From Myxococcales bacterium (GTDB lineage Bacteria; Myxococcota_A; Polyangia; Fen-1088), in the NCBI GenBank assembly GCA_003170035.1, contig PMZX01000265.1, positions 221-6,101 on the forward strand: a stretch of 5,881 nt of DNA, given 5' to 3'. A model generated the notes under the pieces. That model had not been told where the DNA came from and ran no database searches. It saw only the letters and a list, made by a program, of their open reading frames with translations. Below are positions 1-5,682 of the stretch, piece by piece. The translations under genes were made by a program, and so were the position numbers. The stretch's first letter is position 1. Each line of letters starts with the position of its first letter.

Positions 1-158
1 GGCGCCTCGGCGGGGTGCAGATGCGGTAGACTATCCTGGATGCTCGGCGCACACCTCTCGGGACGCTCTGCCGGCCAGTACAGGGAAGGTCAGGAGCGAC
101 GCAAACGGGCGGTGCAACTGCAGCGAGCGCGAAATTGCAGAAGGAATTCGCCCTGCCC

Positions 159-250
159 TGACTTGCCTCGTGCCCCAAATCTCCTAAGCCGCAGCCGCAG
201 TTGGCCGACCCCCGACATATGCTAATCTCGCAAGCCGTGACTTGCTCGTG
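159..250 (+). repeat. Imperfect direct repeat flanking the candidate promoter
   Basis: TGACTTGCCTCGTG at 159-172 recurs as TGACTTGCTCGTG at 238-250, differing by one inserted C. The copies lie 79 bases apart, one upstream of the candidate -35 box and one just after the expected transcription start. This arrangement could be a pair of regulator half-sites or a chance duplication. Apart from this repeat and the promoter, positions 1-300 hold no convincing gene: the one plus-strand reading frame at 40-225 encodes an arginine-rich, low-complexity peptide. Confidence 0.35.
201..228 (+). promoter_or_regulatory. Candidate sigma-70-type promoter for the GT-C gene
   Basis: A -35-like TTGGCC (201-206, four matches to TTGACA) is followed after 16 bases by TAATCT (223-228), which has a TG one base upstream (220-221) as in extended -10 promoters. 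Transcription would start near 235, leaving about 65 bases of leader before the chosen start codon at 301. The -10 core GCTAATCT resembles the elements next to the two genes at 3362 and 3464, which adds some weight. The call is by eye; a different sigma factor consensus could apply in this organism. Confidence 0.45.
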
Positions 251-289
251 GACGCCGTACTTCCATGATGCCTGTGCTCTCGACGCGCT

Positions 290-293
290 GGAG
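290..293 (+). promoter_or_regulatory. Ribosome binding site deciding the GT-C start
   Basis: GGAG lies 7 bases before the ATG at 301. The in-frame ATGs at 265 and 268 are preceded by a pyrimidine-rich stretch with no Shine-Dalgarno-like sequence, so 301 is preferred. Confidence 0.5.
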
Positions 294-300
294 ACTGCCC

Positions 301-2664
301 ATGGCTGACCCCCAACCGGTCCTCCCCCGGATCTGGCACCGGGGCCGTGGCCCGGCGGTGGCGCTGCTGGCAGTCGGCGGCGCCGCACTGCTGCTCGGCC
401 AGCTCGGCGCGGTGTACGCGGTGGGGCACTGGCTGTTCTGGCCGATCGCGCTGCTGTGGCTCTACAACCTCCTGCTGTTCTCCGCCTTCGTCAGCGTCGG
501 GCACTTGGTCCTGAGGCGGCTCCTGCGGCTCACTTTGTCACCGCTGGACACGTTGGCCTTCAGCATTCCGGTGGGCGTGGTGGGGTTCTGCCTGCTGATG
601 TACCTGCTCGGCGCCCTGGGGCTGTATCGCACGGGTGCGGCGTTCGCACTGGCGGGCGGGCTGGTAGCGCTCGACGCGGTCCCTCTGTACCGCTTCGCGC
701 GTGACGCCGTGAGCGCGTGGCGCACCCCGAGGGACACCCGGTCCCTGGTCGCGTGGGTGGCAGTTCCGTTCGGGGTGATCTGCCTGGCGCTGGTCTATTT
801 TCCGCTGATCACGCCGGACGCATTGAACTTCGACTCCACCTGGTACCACCTGACGATCGCGCAGGACTACGCGCGCGAGGGGCGGATCATACGGTTCGAT
901 GGGGACTACCTGCGCAACATGCCCCAGCTCACGGCTCTCATCCACACCTGGGGCTGGTTGCTTCCGATGCCCGGGCTGACGCAACGCTGGACGATGCCGC
1001 TGCACACCGAGTTCTTCGTGTTGGTGAGCACACTGGTGGGAATCGCCGCCGCGGTCGCCTACCTGATCAAACCACAGCGCGCGCGTTTCGCGTGGGTGGG
1101 ATTCTTCCTGTTTCCGTCCATCTTCGTCTACGACAAGAACCTCGGAGGCTCGGCCGACCACTTCGTCGCGCTCTTCTGCCCGACGTTGTACCTGGCCGCA
1201 GCGCGGGCTCGCGAACGGCTGACGCCCGGAACCTTGGCACTCTTCGGCATCCTGGCCGGGGGCGCGATCCTGACCAAGTACCAGGCCGTCTACATGATCG
1301 GGCCCTGCTGCGTCCTGCTGGCGTGGGAATGGACGGCGTGCCTGCTGCGATGGCTGAAACGGCGACCCGGCGGCGAGGGCCCGTGGTCGGATCGGCAGGC
1401 GGTGCTCTGGAGCCCACTGCTGTTCATTGCGGTCGTGCTCGTGGTCATCTCTCCCCATCTCATCAAGAACCTGCTGGAATACGGCAATCCGGTGTACCCG
1501 TGGGCTCTGGACGTCTTCGGCGGCCATCCGACGGTGAAGAACGCGGCCTACCAGGTCCGCCACTACATGGCGGACGACGCCTTTCAGCCGCGCGGTTCGT
1601 TGGGCCACCGGCTGGCGGACTCCCTTGAGGTGCTGTTCACGTTCTCCCTCCGGCCCTTCTACTCGTTCACCAAGAGGTGGCCGGACTTCGGCTCGCTGTT
1701 CACGCTGACCCTGCCCCTGCTGATCTTCATTCGCAAGCCCGGGCGTCTGCTCGCGGCCGCCGGGGTCGGGTGCTTGGCCGTGTTCGCGTGGGCGATGACC
1801 TATCGCGTCGACCGCAATTTGCAGAGCGTGGTGCCGATCCTGGCGGCCGCCACCACGGCCACGCTGATCCGTACCTGGGACCTCGGAAGGCTCGCCCGGA
1901 TCGGGGTGACGGCGCTGGTGGCCGTGCAGGTAGTCTGGGGCGGGGACGTGATGTTCTACTCGCAGAAGGATCGGCTCCAGGAGGCCCTCAAGCTGGTCAC
2001 GTCCGGATTTCGCGGGGCGGAAGCGGAGCGCGACGGCTACCGTACCGCCTTCCGGCGGTTAGGCGAGATGCTACCCCCGGATGCCAAGGTCCTGGTTCGA
2101 CCGAGCCCGGTATCGTTGGGACTTAACCGCCAGGTGGTGCTCGATCAACCCGGGAGCCAGGGACTCATCACCTACGCCGGGATCGGGGGCCCGACGGCGC
2201 TTCGGGACTACTACCGGCGTCTGGGCATCACGCACGTGGTGTGGGACGAAAGCTTGCCGAGCTGGACCAAGCGATCCGAGATCCTCGTGCGGGAATTGTT
2301 CCGCGCGATGCCGTTGCAGCACGTGGGCTGGTACACGATGGGTGCGATCGCGCAGGCGCAGCCCCGACCGGACCCGCCCGAGTACCTGGTCTACGTGCAC
2401 GGGATCCCGGACTACCAGAGCGGCCTGTACCGACTCGACGATCTGGGAACGTACGAGCCAGTGGCGCCCGACCTCAAGCACTATGCTCCGCCCCAGGCTA
2501 GCCTTCCCGGTCCCGTCGAGCAACGGCTGGCGTTGCTGCGACTCGCTAGCGCGGCACTGGTCGCGCCGCGCGGGGTATTGGCCCCCGAGGAGCAGAACGA
2601 TCTGACCGAGAGGTTCGTCCCGGCCCACGACTACCAGTCCTTCGCGGTCTACCTGCTCCGGTAG
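301..2664 (+). CDS. Polytopic membrane glycosyltransferase, GT-C fold type, with soluble C-terminal domain
   Basis: The 787-residue product (799 if started at 265) has about 13-15 hydrophobic segments between residues 15 and 560, then a soluble tail of roughly 200 residues that probably lies in the periplasm. Features typical of the GT-C superfamily are an acidic loop with D178 and WYHL (181-184) after the fifth segment, where the catalytic or metal-binding Asp is expected; a glycine-rich segment ending in TK (K326); and NPVYPW (396-401) in an outside loop. GT-C enzymes transfer sugars from polyprenyl-phosphate-linked donors on the outer face of the membrane. The tail contains an LGITHVVWDE stretch, a pattern I associate with the C-terminal domains of large GT-C-like proteins. 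Four segments precede the catalytic loop, more than in the classic ArnT/PMT layout. The gene converges on a GT2 gene only 2 bases away. Family-level assignment is fairly secure; donor and acceptor are unknown. An O-antigen polymerase or ligase is less likely, given the WYHL loop and the tail. Confidence 0.75.
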   Translation: MADPQPVLPRIWHRGRGPAVALLAVGGAALLLGQLGAVYAVGHWLFWPIALLWLYNLLLFSAFVSVGHLVLRRLLRLTLSPLDTLAFSIPVGVVGFCLLMYLLGALGLYRTGAAFALAGGLVALDAVPLYRFARDAVSAWRTPRDTRSLVAWVAVPFGVICLALVYFPLITPDALNFDSTWYHLTIAQDYAREGRIIRFDGDYLRNMPQLTALIHTWGWLLPMPGLTQRWTMPLHTEFFVLVSTLVGIAAAVAYLIKPQRARFAWVGFFLFPSIFVYDKNLGGSADHFVALFCPTLYLAAARARERLTPGTLALFGILAGGAILTKYQAVYMIGPCCVLLAWEWTACLLRWLKRRPGGEGPWSDRQAVLWSPLLFIAVVLVVISPHLIKNLLEYGNPVYPWALDVFGGHPTVKNAAYQVRHYMADDAFQPRGSLGHRLADSLEVLFTFSLRPFYSFTKRWPDFGSLFTLTLPLLIFIRKPGRLLAAAGVGCLAVFAWAMTYRVDRNLQSVVPILAAATTATLIRTWDLGRLARIGVTALVAVQVVWGGDVMFYSQKDRLQEALKLVTSGFRGAEAERDGYRTAFRRLGEMLPPDAKVLVRPSPVSLGLNRQVVLDQPGSQGLITYAGIGGPTALRDYYRRLGITHVVWDESLPSWTKRSEILVRELFRAMPLQHVGWYTMGAIAQAQPRPDPPEYLVYVHGIPDYQSGLYRLDDLGTYEPVAPDLKHYAPPQASLPGPVEQRLALLRLASAALVAPRGVLAPEEQNDLTERFVPAHDYQSFAVYLLR

Positions 2665-2666
2665 CA

Positions 2667-3362
2667 TCAGGACTGCGGCCGACGGAACGTGGTGCCGCTG
2701 CGGAGCTCCCTAAGGTAGCGCTTGAGCATGAGGATGCCGGTGGGAAAGGAGTAGGCGGTGCTCTGTCCGCCGATCCGATCTCCCTCGTGGGTGGGGATCT
2801 CCGTGATGCGGTATCCGAGCTTGCGGCCCCGAATCGACATCTGGAACTCGATGTCGAACCCGGTGGGCTCGAGCGCCATTTCCAGCACGCACCGGCGCTT
2901 GACCGCGCGGAATCCGTTGATGGTGTCCGTCAGGCGCCCGCCCCAGCGCAGGTGCACCAGGAAGGTGAAGGCACGGTTGGCCCAGGCGCGCAGCGGCAGC
3001 AGCTTCTCGTCCTCCTCGTTGCGGGAGCCACCCATGAACCGCGACGCGATGACCATGTCGTAGCCCTCCCGCAGCTTCTCCAGCAGCCGCAGGATGTCGT
3101 CCGGGTCCTCGTTGCCGTCCGGCGCGAAGAAGACCAGGTCCTCGCACTCGGTGAGGCTGGCCCCCCGGGTGAAGATCTCGCCCTTCTTCACGCCGGGGAC
3201 CACCTCGATCCCGTGCTCGCGGAAGAGCTCGACCGTGCCATCCGTCGACCCGCCGTCGAGCGCGTAGCACTCGTCGAACCGGTCCACGGGAATCTTCGGG
3301 AGGAGCGTGGTCACTCCCTCGATCTCGTTGCGGGTGGAGATGAACAGCGCACAGCGGGACAT
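2667..3362 (-). CDS. Family 2 glycosyltransferase, dolichyl-phosphate-mannose-synthase-like
   Basis: The 231-residue soluble protein has a GT-A fold. Visible in order are a beta strand and STRNE (9-13) at the nucleotide-binding start; DGGSTDGT (36-43), the family's DDGSxDGT motif; PDGNEDPDD (81-89) in place of the usual DAD-type metal-binding motif; ASRF (106-109); and DTINGFRAVKR (146-156), equivalent to the D-x-x-x-GF-(K/R) stretch of DPM1-like enzymes. EIPTHEGDR near 188-196 followed by GGQS matches the usual IP-x-x-x-x-x-R-x-GxS end. There are no membrane segments, so it belongs to the soluble class. Such enzymes move a sugar from a nucleotide donor to polyprenyl phosphate, or directly to a glycan. 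The ATG at 3362 is chosen because homology starts there and GGA lies 6 bases upstream; an upstream TTG at 3464 would add 34 non-homologous residues and overlap the divergent gene. It may supply the lipid-linked donor for the converging GT-C protein, which is an inference. Confidence 0.82.
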   Translation of the reverse strand: MSRCALFISTRNEIEGVTTLLPKIPVDRFDECYALDGGSTDGTVELFREHGIEVVPGVKKGEIFTRGASLTECEDLVFFAPDGNEDPDDILRLLEKLREGYDMVIASRFMGGSRNEEDEKLLPLRAWANRAFTFLVHLRWGGRLTDTINGFRAVKRRCVLEMALEPTGFDIEFQMSIRGRKLGYRITEIPTHEGDRIGGQSTAYSFPTGILMLKRYLRELRSGTTFRRPQS

Positions 3363-3375
3363 GGTAATTCCAGCA

Positions 3376-3381
3376 ATGTTA
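3376..3381 (-). promoter_or_regulatory. Candidate -10 element for the GT2 gene
   Basis: On the minus strand TAACAT (four matches to TATAAT), preceded by GC, ends 13 bases before the ATG at 3362. A start of transcription about 7 bases later would leave a leader of only about 6 bases. No convincing -35 box is visible: the hexamer at the right distance is GC-rich and falls in the inverted repeat at 3390-3407. Confidence 0.3.
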
Positions 3382-3389
3382 GCCTCGAA

Positions 3390-3407
3390 CCCTGGGCCCC
3401 GCCAGGG
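3390..3407. repeat. Inverted repeat in the divergent promoter region
   Basis: CCCTGG (3390-3395) and CCAGGG (3402-3407) form a perfect 6-bp stem around the loop GCCCCG. Flanking AA and GGTT could extend it with a two-base bulge. It sits upstream of the candidate -10 of the minus-strand GT2 gene and between the two divergent genes, so it could be an operator for one or both. It could also simply reflect GC-rich composition. Confidence 0.35.
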
Positions 3408-3423
3408 GGTTCCGCCGAGGGGC

Positions 3424-3452
3424 TTCTGCCGGTGCGGCCCATCTGCTAACGT
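3424..3452 (+). promoter_or_regulatory. Candidate promoter for the epimerase gene
   Basis: TAACGT (3447-3452) with TGC directly before it looks like an extended -10. The hexamer 17 bases upstream, TTCTGC (3424-3429), matches TTGACA only in its first two bases, so the TG extension would have to carry recognition. The -10 ends 11 bases before the ATG at 3464, giving a predicted leader of about 5 bases. No Shine-Dalgarno sequence precedes that ATG, so the transcript could be effectively leaderless. Confidence 0.33.
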
Positions 3453-3463
3453 GGGCGCCAACA

Positions 3464-4474
3464 ATGCAGAAAACTCGTATCCTCGTGACCGGCGGAGCCG
3501 GCTTCATGGGCTCAACGCTGGTCAAGCGGCTGGTGGCCGAAGGGGCGGATGTCCGCGTCCTCGACAACCTGTGGCGCGGCCGTCTCGCCAACCTGACCGA
3601 CGAGCACGGGCGCCCGGTCATCGACTTGGAGCGACAGTTTCGCCTGGCGGATCTGACCGAGTACTCCAAGTGCCTGGAGCTGGTCCGGGACGTGGACCTG
3701 GTCTACCACCTGGCCGATGTCGTGGCGGGCATCGACTTCGTCTTCTCGCACGAGCTCTTCGTGTACCGCCAGAACCTGGCCATCAACTCGAACGTGCTGG
3801 CGGCGGTGCTGCAGAACCGCGTGCCGCAGTACGTATACGTCGGAACCGCTTGCAGCTTCCCCAAGCACCTGCAAGACCAGCCGGGCATCGTCGCGCTGCG
3901 GGAGGATCAGACCTACCCGGCAGCCCCGGAGAGCGCGTACGGGTGGAGCAAACTGATGGGCGAATACGAGGCGGAGCTCGGGGCGCGCGACGGCCAACTG
4001 TCGGTGGGCCTGCTGCGTCTGCACAACGTCTATGGTCCCGGCGCGACCTTCGAACCCGGGCGCTCGCAGGTCATCCCGGCGCTCATCCGCAAGGCCATCC
4101 GCTGGCCCGAGGAGCCCTTCGTCGTGTGGGGAGACGGCAGTCAGTACCGTGACTTCGTCTACGTCGACGACATCGTCGACGCGCTCTTGGCGGTGCCGAG
4201 GCGCGGGATGGGCCAGGGAGTCATCCAGATCGGCTCGGAATGCCCCACCACTGTGCGCGAGCTGGCGCAGATGATCGTCCGGATCAGTGGGAAATCCATC
4301 GAGCCCCAGTTCGATGCTAGCAAGCCAAGCGGGGATCGGGGGCGGATCGCGTGCTGCGAACGGGCCCGGGCCATCCTCGACTGGCGCCCGCGGGTGACGC
4401 TGGAGGAGGGGCTCGCCCGCTCCTACGCGTGGACCGAGCGAGCGATGATGGACGCGGCCCGCGAGCCGGGGTAG
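3464..4474 (+). CDS. NAD-dependent epimerase/dehydratase, extended SDR, GDP-mannose 3,5-epimerase-like
   Basis: The 336-residue protein is full length for the extended short-chain dehydrogenase family that interconverts nucleotide sugars in the cytoplasm. It has the NAD-binding GGAGFMG (10-16), an acidic D34 ending the second strand as expected for NAD(H), HLAD (82-85), the TAC of GTACSFP (128-130) and the catalytic YGWSK with Y159 and K163. Downstream, RLHNVYGP (185-192) and WGDGSQYRDFVYVDD align well from memory with plant GDP-mannose 3,5-epimerase (RFHNIYGP, WGDGLQTRSFTFID). C130 corresponds to that enzyme's catalytic Cys145, whereas its partner Lys217 falls on Gln202. The substrate may therefore differ. 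Alternatives are a GDP-L-fucose-synthase-like or a UDP-sugar 4-epimerase-like enzyme. The start at 3464 fits because the nucleotide-binding strand begins at residue 5. It stands divergent to the GT2 gene and 11 bases before the NmrA-like gene, with which it may be co-transcribed. Confidence 0.85.
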   Translation: MQKTRILVTGGAGFMGSTLVKRLVAEGADVRVLDNLWRGRLANLTDEHGRPVIDLERQFRLADLTEYSKCLELVRDVDLVYHLADVVAGIDFVFSHELFVYRQNLAINSNVLAAVLQNRVPQYVYVGTACSFPKHLQDQPGIVALREDQTYPAAPESAYGWSKLMGEYEAELGARDGQLSVGLLRLHNVYGPGATFEPGRSQVIPALIRKAIRWPEEPFVVWGDGSQYRDFVYVDDIVDALLAVPRRGMGQGVIQIGSECPTTVRELAQMIVRISGKSIEPQFDASKPSGDRGRIACCERARAILDWRPRVTLEEGLARSYAWTERAMMDAAREPG

Positions 4475-4485
4475 GTTTCCCCGGA

Positions 4486-5400
4486 ATGATGGATGCCCCG
4501 ACCATCGTTGTGGCGGGCGCTGCCGGCAATCTCGGCGGACGCATCACGAGCGCTTTGCTAGAACGGGGAGCCAGCGTAACAGCGCTTGTTCGCCACGGCA
4601 CTGCGCGAGACAAGATCGAGCGACTGAAGGAACTCGGCGCAGCGATTGCCAGTGTCGATTTGAGCAACGATTCGGAGGTGACACCGGCATGCTCGGGTGC
4701 GTCCTGCGTGGTGTCCGCGCTGCAGGGATTGCGGGGGGTGATCGTGGAAACGCAGACGCTCTTGCTCGGCGCTGCCATCAAGGCTGGCGTGCCACGTTTC
4801 ATTCCCTCCGACTACTCGATCGATTTCACCAAGTTTCCACCCGGAGAGAATCGCAATCTCGATCTGCGCCGAGACTTCCACCAGCGCCTGGACAAGGCTT
4901 CGATTTCAGCCACCACGATCTTCAACGGAGCGTTTGCCGACATGTTGACCGGTCAGATGCCGCTCATCCTCTTCAAACTCAGGCGAGTCCTCTATTGGGG
5001 GAATGCGGACCAGCGCATGGATTTCACGACTATAGACGACACGGCCGCATTCACGGCGAGCGCGGCTCTTGATCCGTCCACCCCTCGCATTCTGCGAATC
5101 GCTGGCGATCAACTCAGCGCCCGGGAGCTGACAGCGGTCGTCAGTGAGGTGACCGGGAGGAGATTCCGCCTGTTCCGCGCCGGAGGTCTGGGAATGCTCG
5201 GCATGCTTATCAAGGTCGCGCGCATGGTCGCACCCGCAGAGAAGGACATTTTCCCGGCATGGCAGGGCATGCAGTACATGCGTAACATGTTCGACGGCCG
5301 GGCCAAGCTAGAGCCGCTCGACAACGATCGCTATCCCGGCATTCGTTGGACGACTGCGCGGGATGTGCTTTCGGCGCGCCAAGTAAGGCGCCCATCGTGA
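4486..5400 (+). CDS. NmrA-like family NAD(P)-binding protein
   Basis: The 304-residue protein is an atypical SDR of the NmrA / isoflavone-reductase-like group. GAAGNLG (11-17) is the dinucleotide-binding loop, and R36 after the second strand favours NADP(H). AAIKAGVPRFIPSDY (96-110) is a family hallmark. In plant members a Lys about a dozen residues before the IPYT strand is catalytic; the matching stretch here (NLDLRRDFHQRL, 124-135) has no Lys, so the protein may be a reductase with a changed mechanism or a redox-sensing regulator. The ATG at 4486 is used (4489 is also possible); only GGA directly abutting it resembles a ribosome site, so translation may depend on coupling to the epimerase gene 11 bases upstream. 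G+C is about 57-60% in two sampled 60-base stretches against about 70% in the neighbour, suggesting a separate origin. Substrate unknown; no obvious link to glycan synthesis. Confidence 0.8.
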   Translation: MMDAPTIVVAGAAGNLGGRITSALLERGASVTALVRHGTARDKIERLKELGAAIASVDLSNDSEVTPACSGASCVVSALQGLRGVIVETQTLLLGAAIKAGVPRFIPSDYSIDFTKFPPGENRNLDLRRDFHQRLDKASISATTIFNGAFADMLTGQMPLILFKLRRVLYWGNADQRMDFTTIDDTAAFTASAALDPSTPRILRIAGDQLSARELTAVVSEVTGRRFRLFRAGGLGMLGMLIKVARMVAPAEKDIFPAWQGMQYMRNMFDGRAKLEPLDNDRYPGIRWTTARDVLSARQVRRPS

Positions 5401-5465
5401 ATTCGCACAGCCCCTACTCTTTCCTGCTGGCAGCGCAAGGCGAGGCGGCACTAGCCTCGATTTAC

Positions 5466-5506
5466 GGAGGGGTGTGCCCCTCCCCCCGGCGGGCAAAGCC
5501 CGCCGG
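5466..5506. repeat. Two adjacent perfect hairpins after the NmrA-like gene
   Basis: GGAGGGG (5466-5472) and CCCCTCC (5477-5483) form a 7-bp stem with a TGTG loop. Two bases later CCGGCGGGC (5486-5494) and GCCCGCCGG (5498-5506) form a 9-bp stem with an AAA loop. They begin 66 bases after the stop at 5400 and could end or protect the transcript of the upstream operon. No T-run follows, so a classic intrinsic terminator is not supported; they fit an intergenic palindromic repeat better. Confidence 0.5.
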
Positions 5507-5507
5507 C

Positions 5508-5620
5508 GAGGGCGAGGGCGAAGCCCGAGGGGCGGGCAGGGCGGGCGGCAGATTGCGAGTGCCGGAGGCTTCCCCCCTTCCCCCGCTCGGCCTTGCGGCT
5601 TCGCGGCTCGCGCTTTGCGC
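5508..5620. repeat. Low-complexity block of mini-hairpins and G-tracts
   Basis: The block starts with GAGGGC repeated twice (5508-5519) and the mini-hairpin GGGC-GAA-GCCC (5516-5526). A G-rich run with four G-tracts (5529-5545), a C-rich run (5572-5584) and a second mini-hairpin GCGC-TTT-GCGC (5610-5620) follow. GCTTCGC (5598-5604) is the reverse complement of GCGAAGC (5518-5524), so the two halves could pair over about 75 bases. Open frames cross the block but give Pro/Gly/Arg/Ala-rich peptides driven by composition, so I treat it as non-coding intergenic repeat DNA. The family is not one I can name. Confidence 0.5.
5529..5545 (+). other. G-quadruplex motif
   Basis: Four G-tracts (GGGG, GGG, GGG, GGG) are separated by the very short loops C, CA and C, which fits the standard four-tract pattern and predicts a stable structure in the plus strand or in a plus-sense RNA. 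It lies about 130 bases after the NmrA-like stop codon. Confidence 0.55.
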
Positions 5621-5682
5621 TCGCGTGCTGCCCGACAACGCACTTGCCAACCCTTCAACTTTTTCTGGCGGGCAGCACTAGC

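Larger units (their letters stand above)
5448..5682. repeat. Eight-base direct repeat flanking the GC-rich block
   Basis: GCACTAGC occurs at 5448-5455 and again at 5675-5682, on either side of the hairpin-rich block. GGCAGC also occurs near both copies (5429-5434 and 5671-5676). This could be a target-site duplication of a small non-coding element or the ends of a repeat unit, but eight bases can recur by chance. Confidence 0.3.

Noticed and set aside
40..225. Open frame of 61 residues upstream of the GT-C gene
   Set aside because: The peptide is rich in Arg and Ser with no recognisable domain, the start has no ribosome site, and the frame overlaps the candidate promoter. It looks like leader DNA.
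538..1608. Long minus-strand open frame (356 codons) inside the GT-C gene
   Set aside because: It is an antisense shadow typical of GC-rich DNA; its product is rich in Arg, Gln, Pro and His without domain structure, while the plus strand encodes a coherent membrane protein.
717..1628. Plus-strand 303-codon frame overlapping the GT-C gene
   Set aside because: Gly/Arg/Pro/Ala-rich composition without motifs; it is an alternative-frame artefact.
3307..4152. Plus-strand 281-codon frame overlapping the epimerase start
   Set aside because: It crosses the divergent promoter region and gives a low-complexity Arg/Gly/Pro product, whereas the epimerase frame shows full catalytic motifs.
5466..5506. 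Intrinsic terminator for the epimerase/NmrA operon
   Set aside because: The stems are strong but no T-run follows on either strand; the nearest T5 (5660-5664) has no hairpin directly before it.
5466..5620. CRISPR array
   Set aside because: The hairpins differ in sequence and are irregularly spaced; there are no identical repeats with regular unique spacers.
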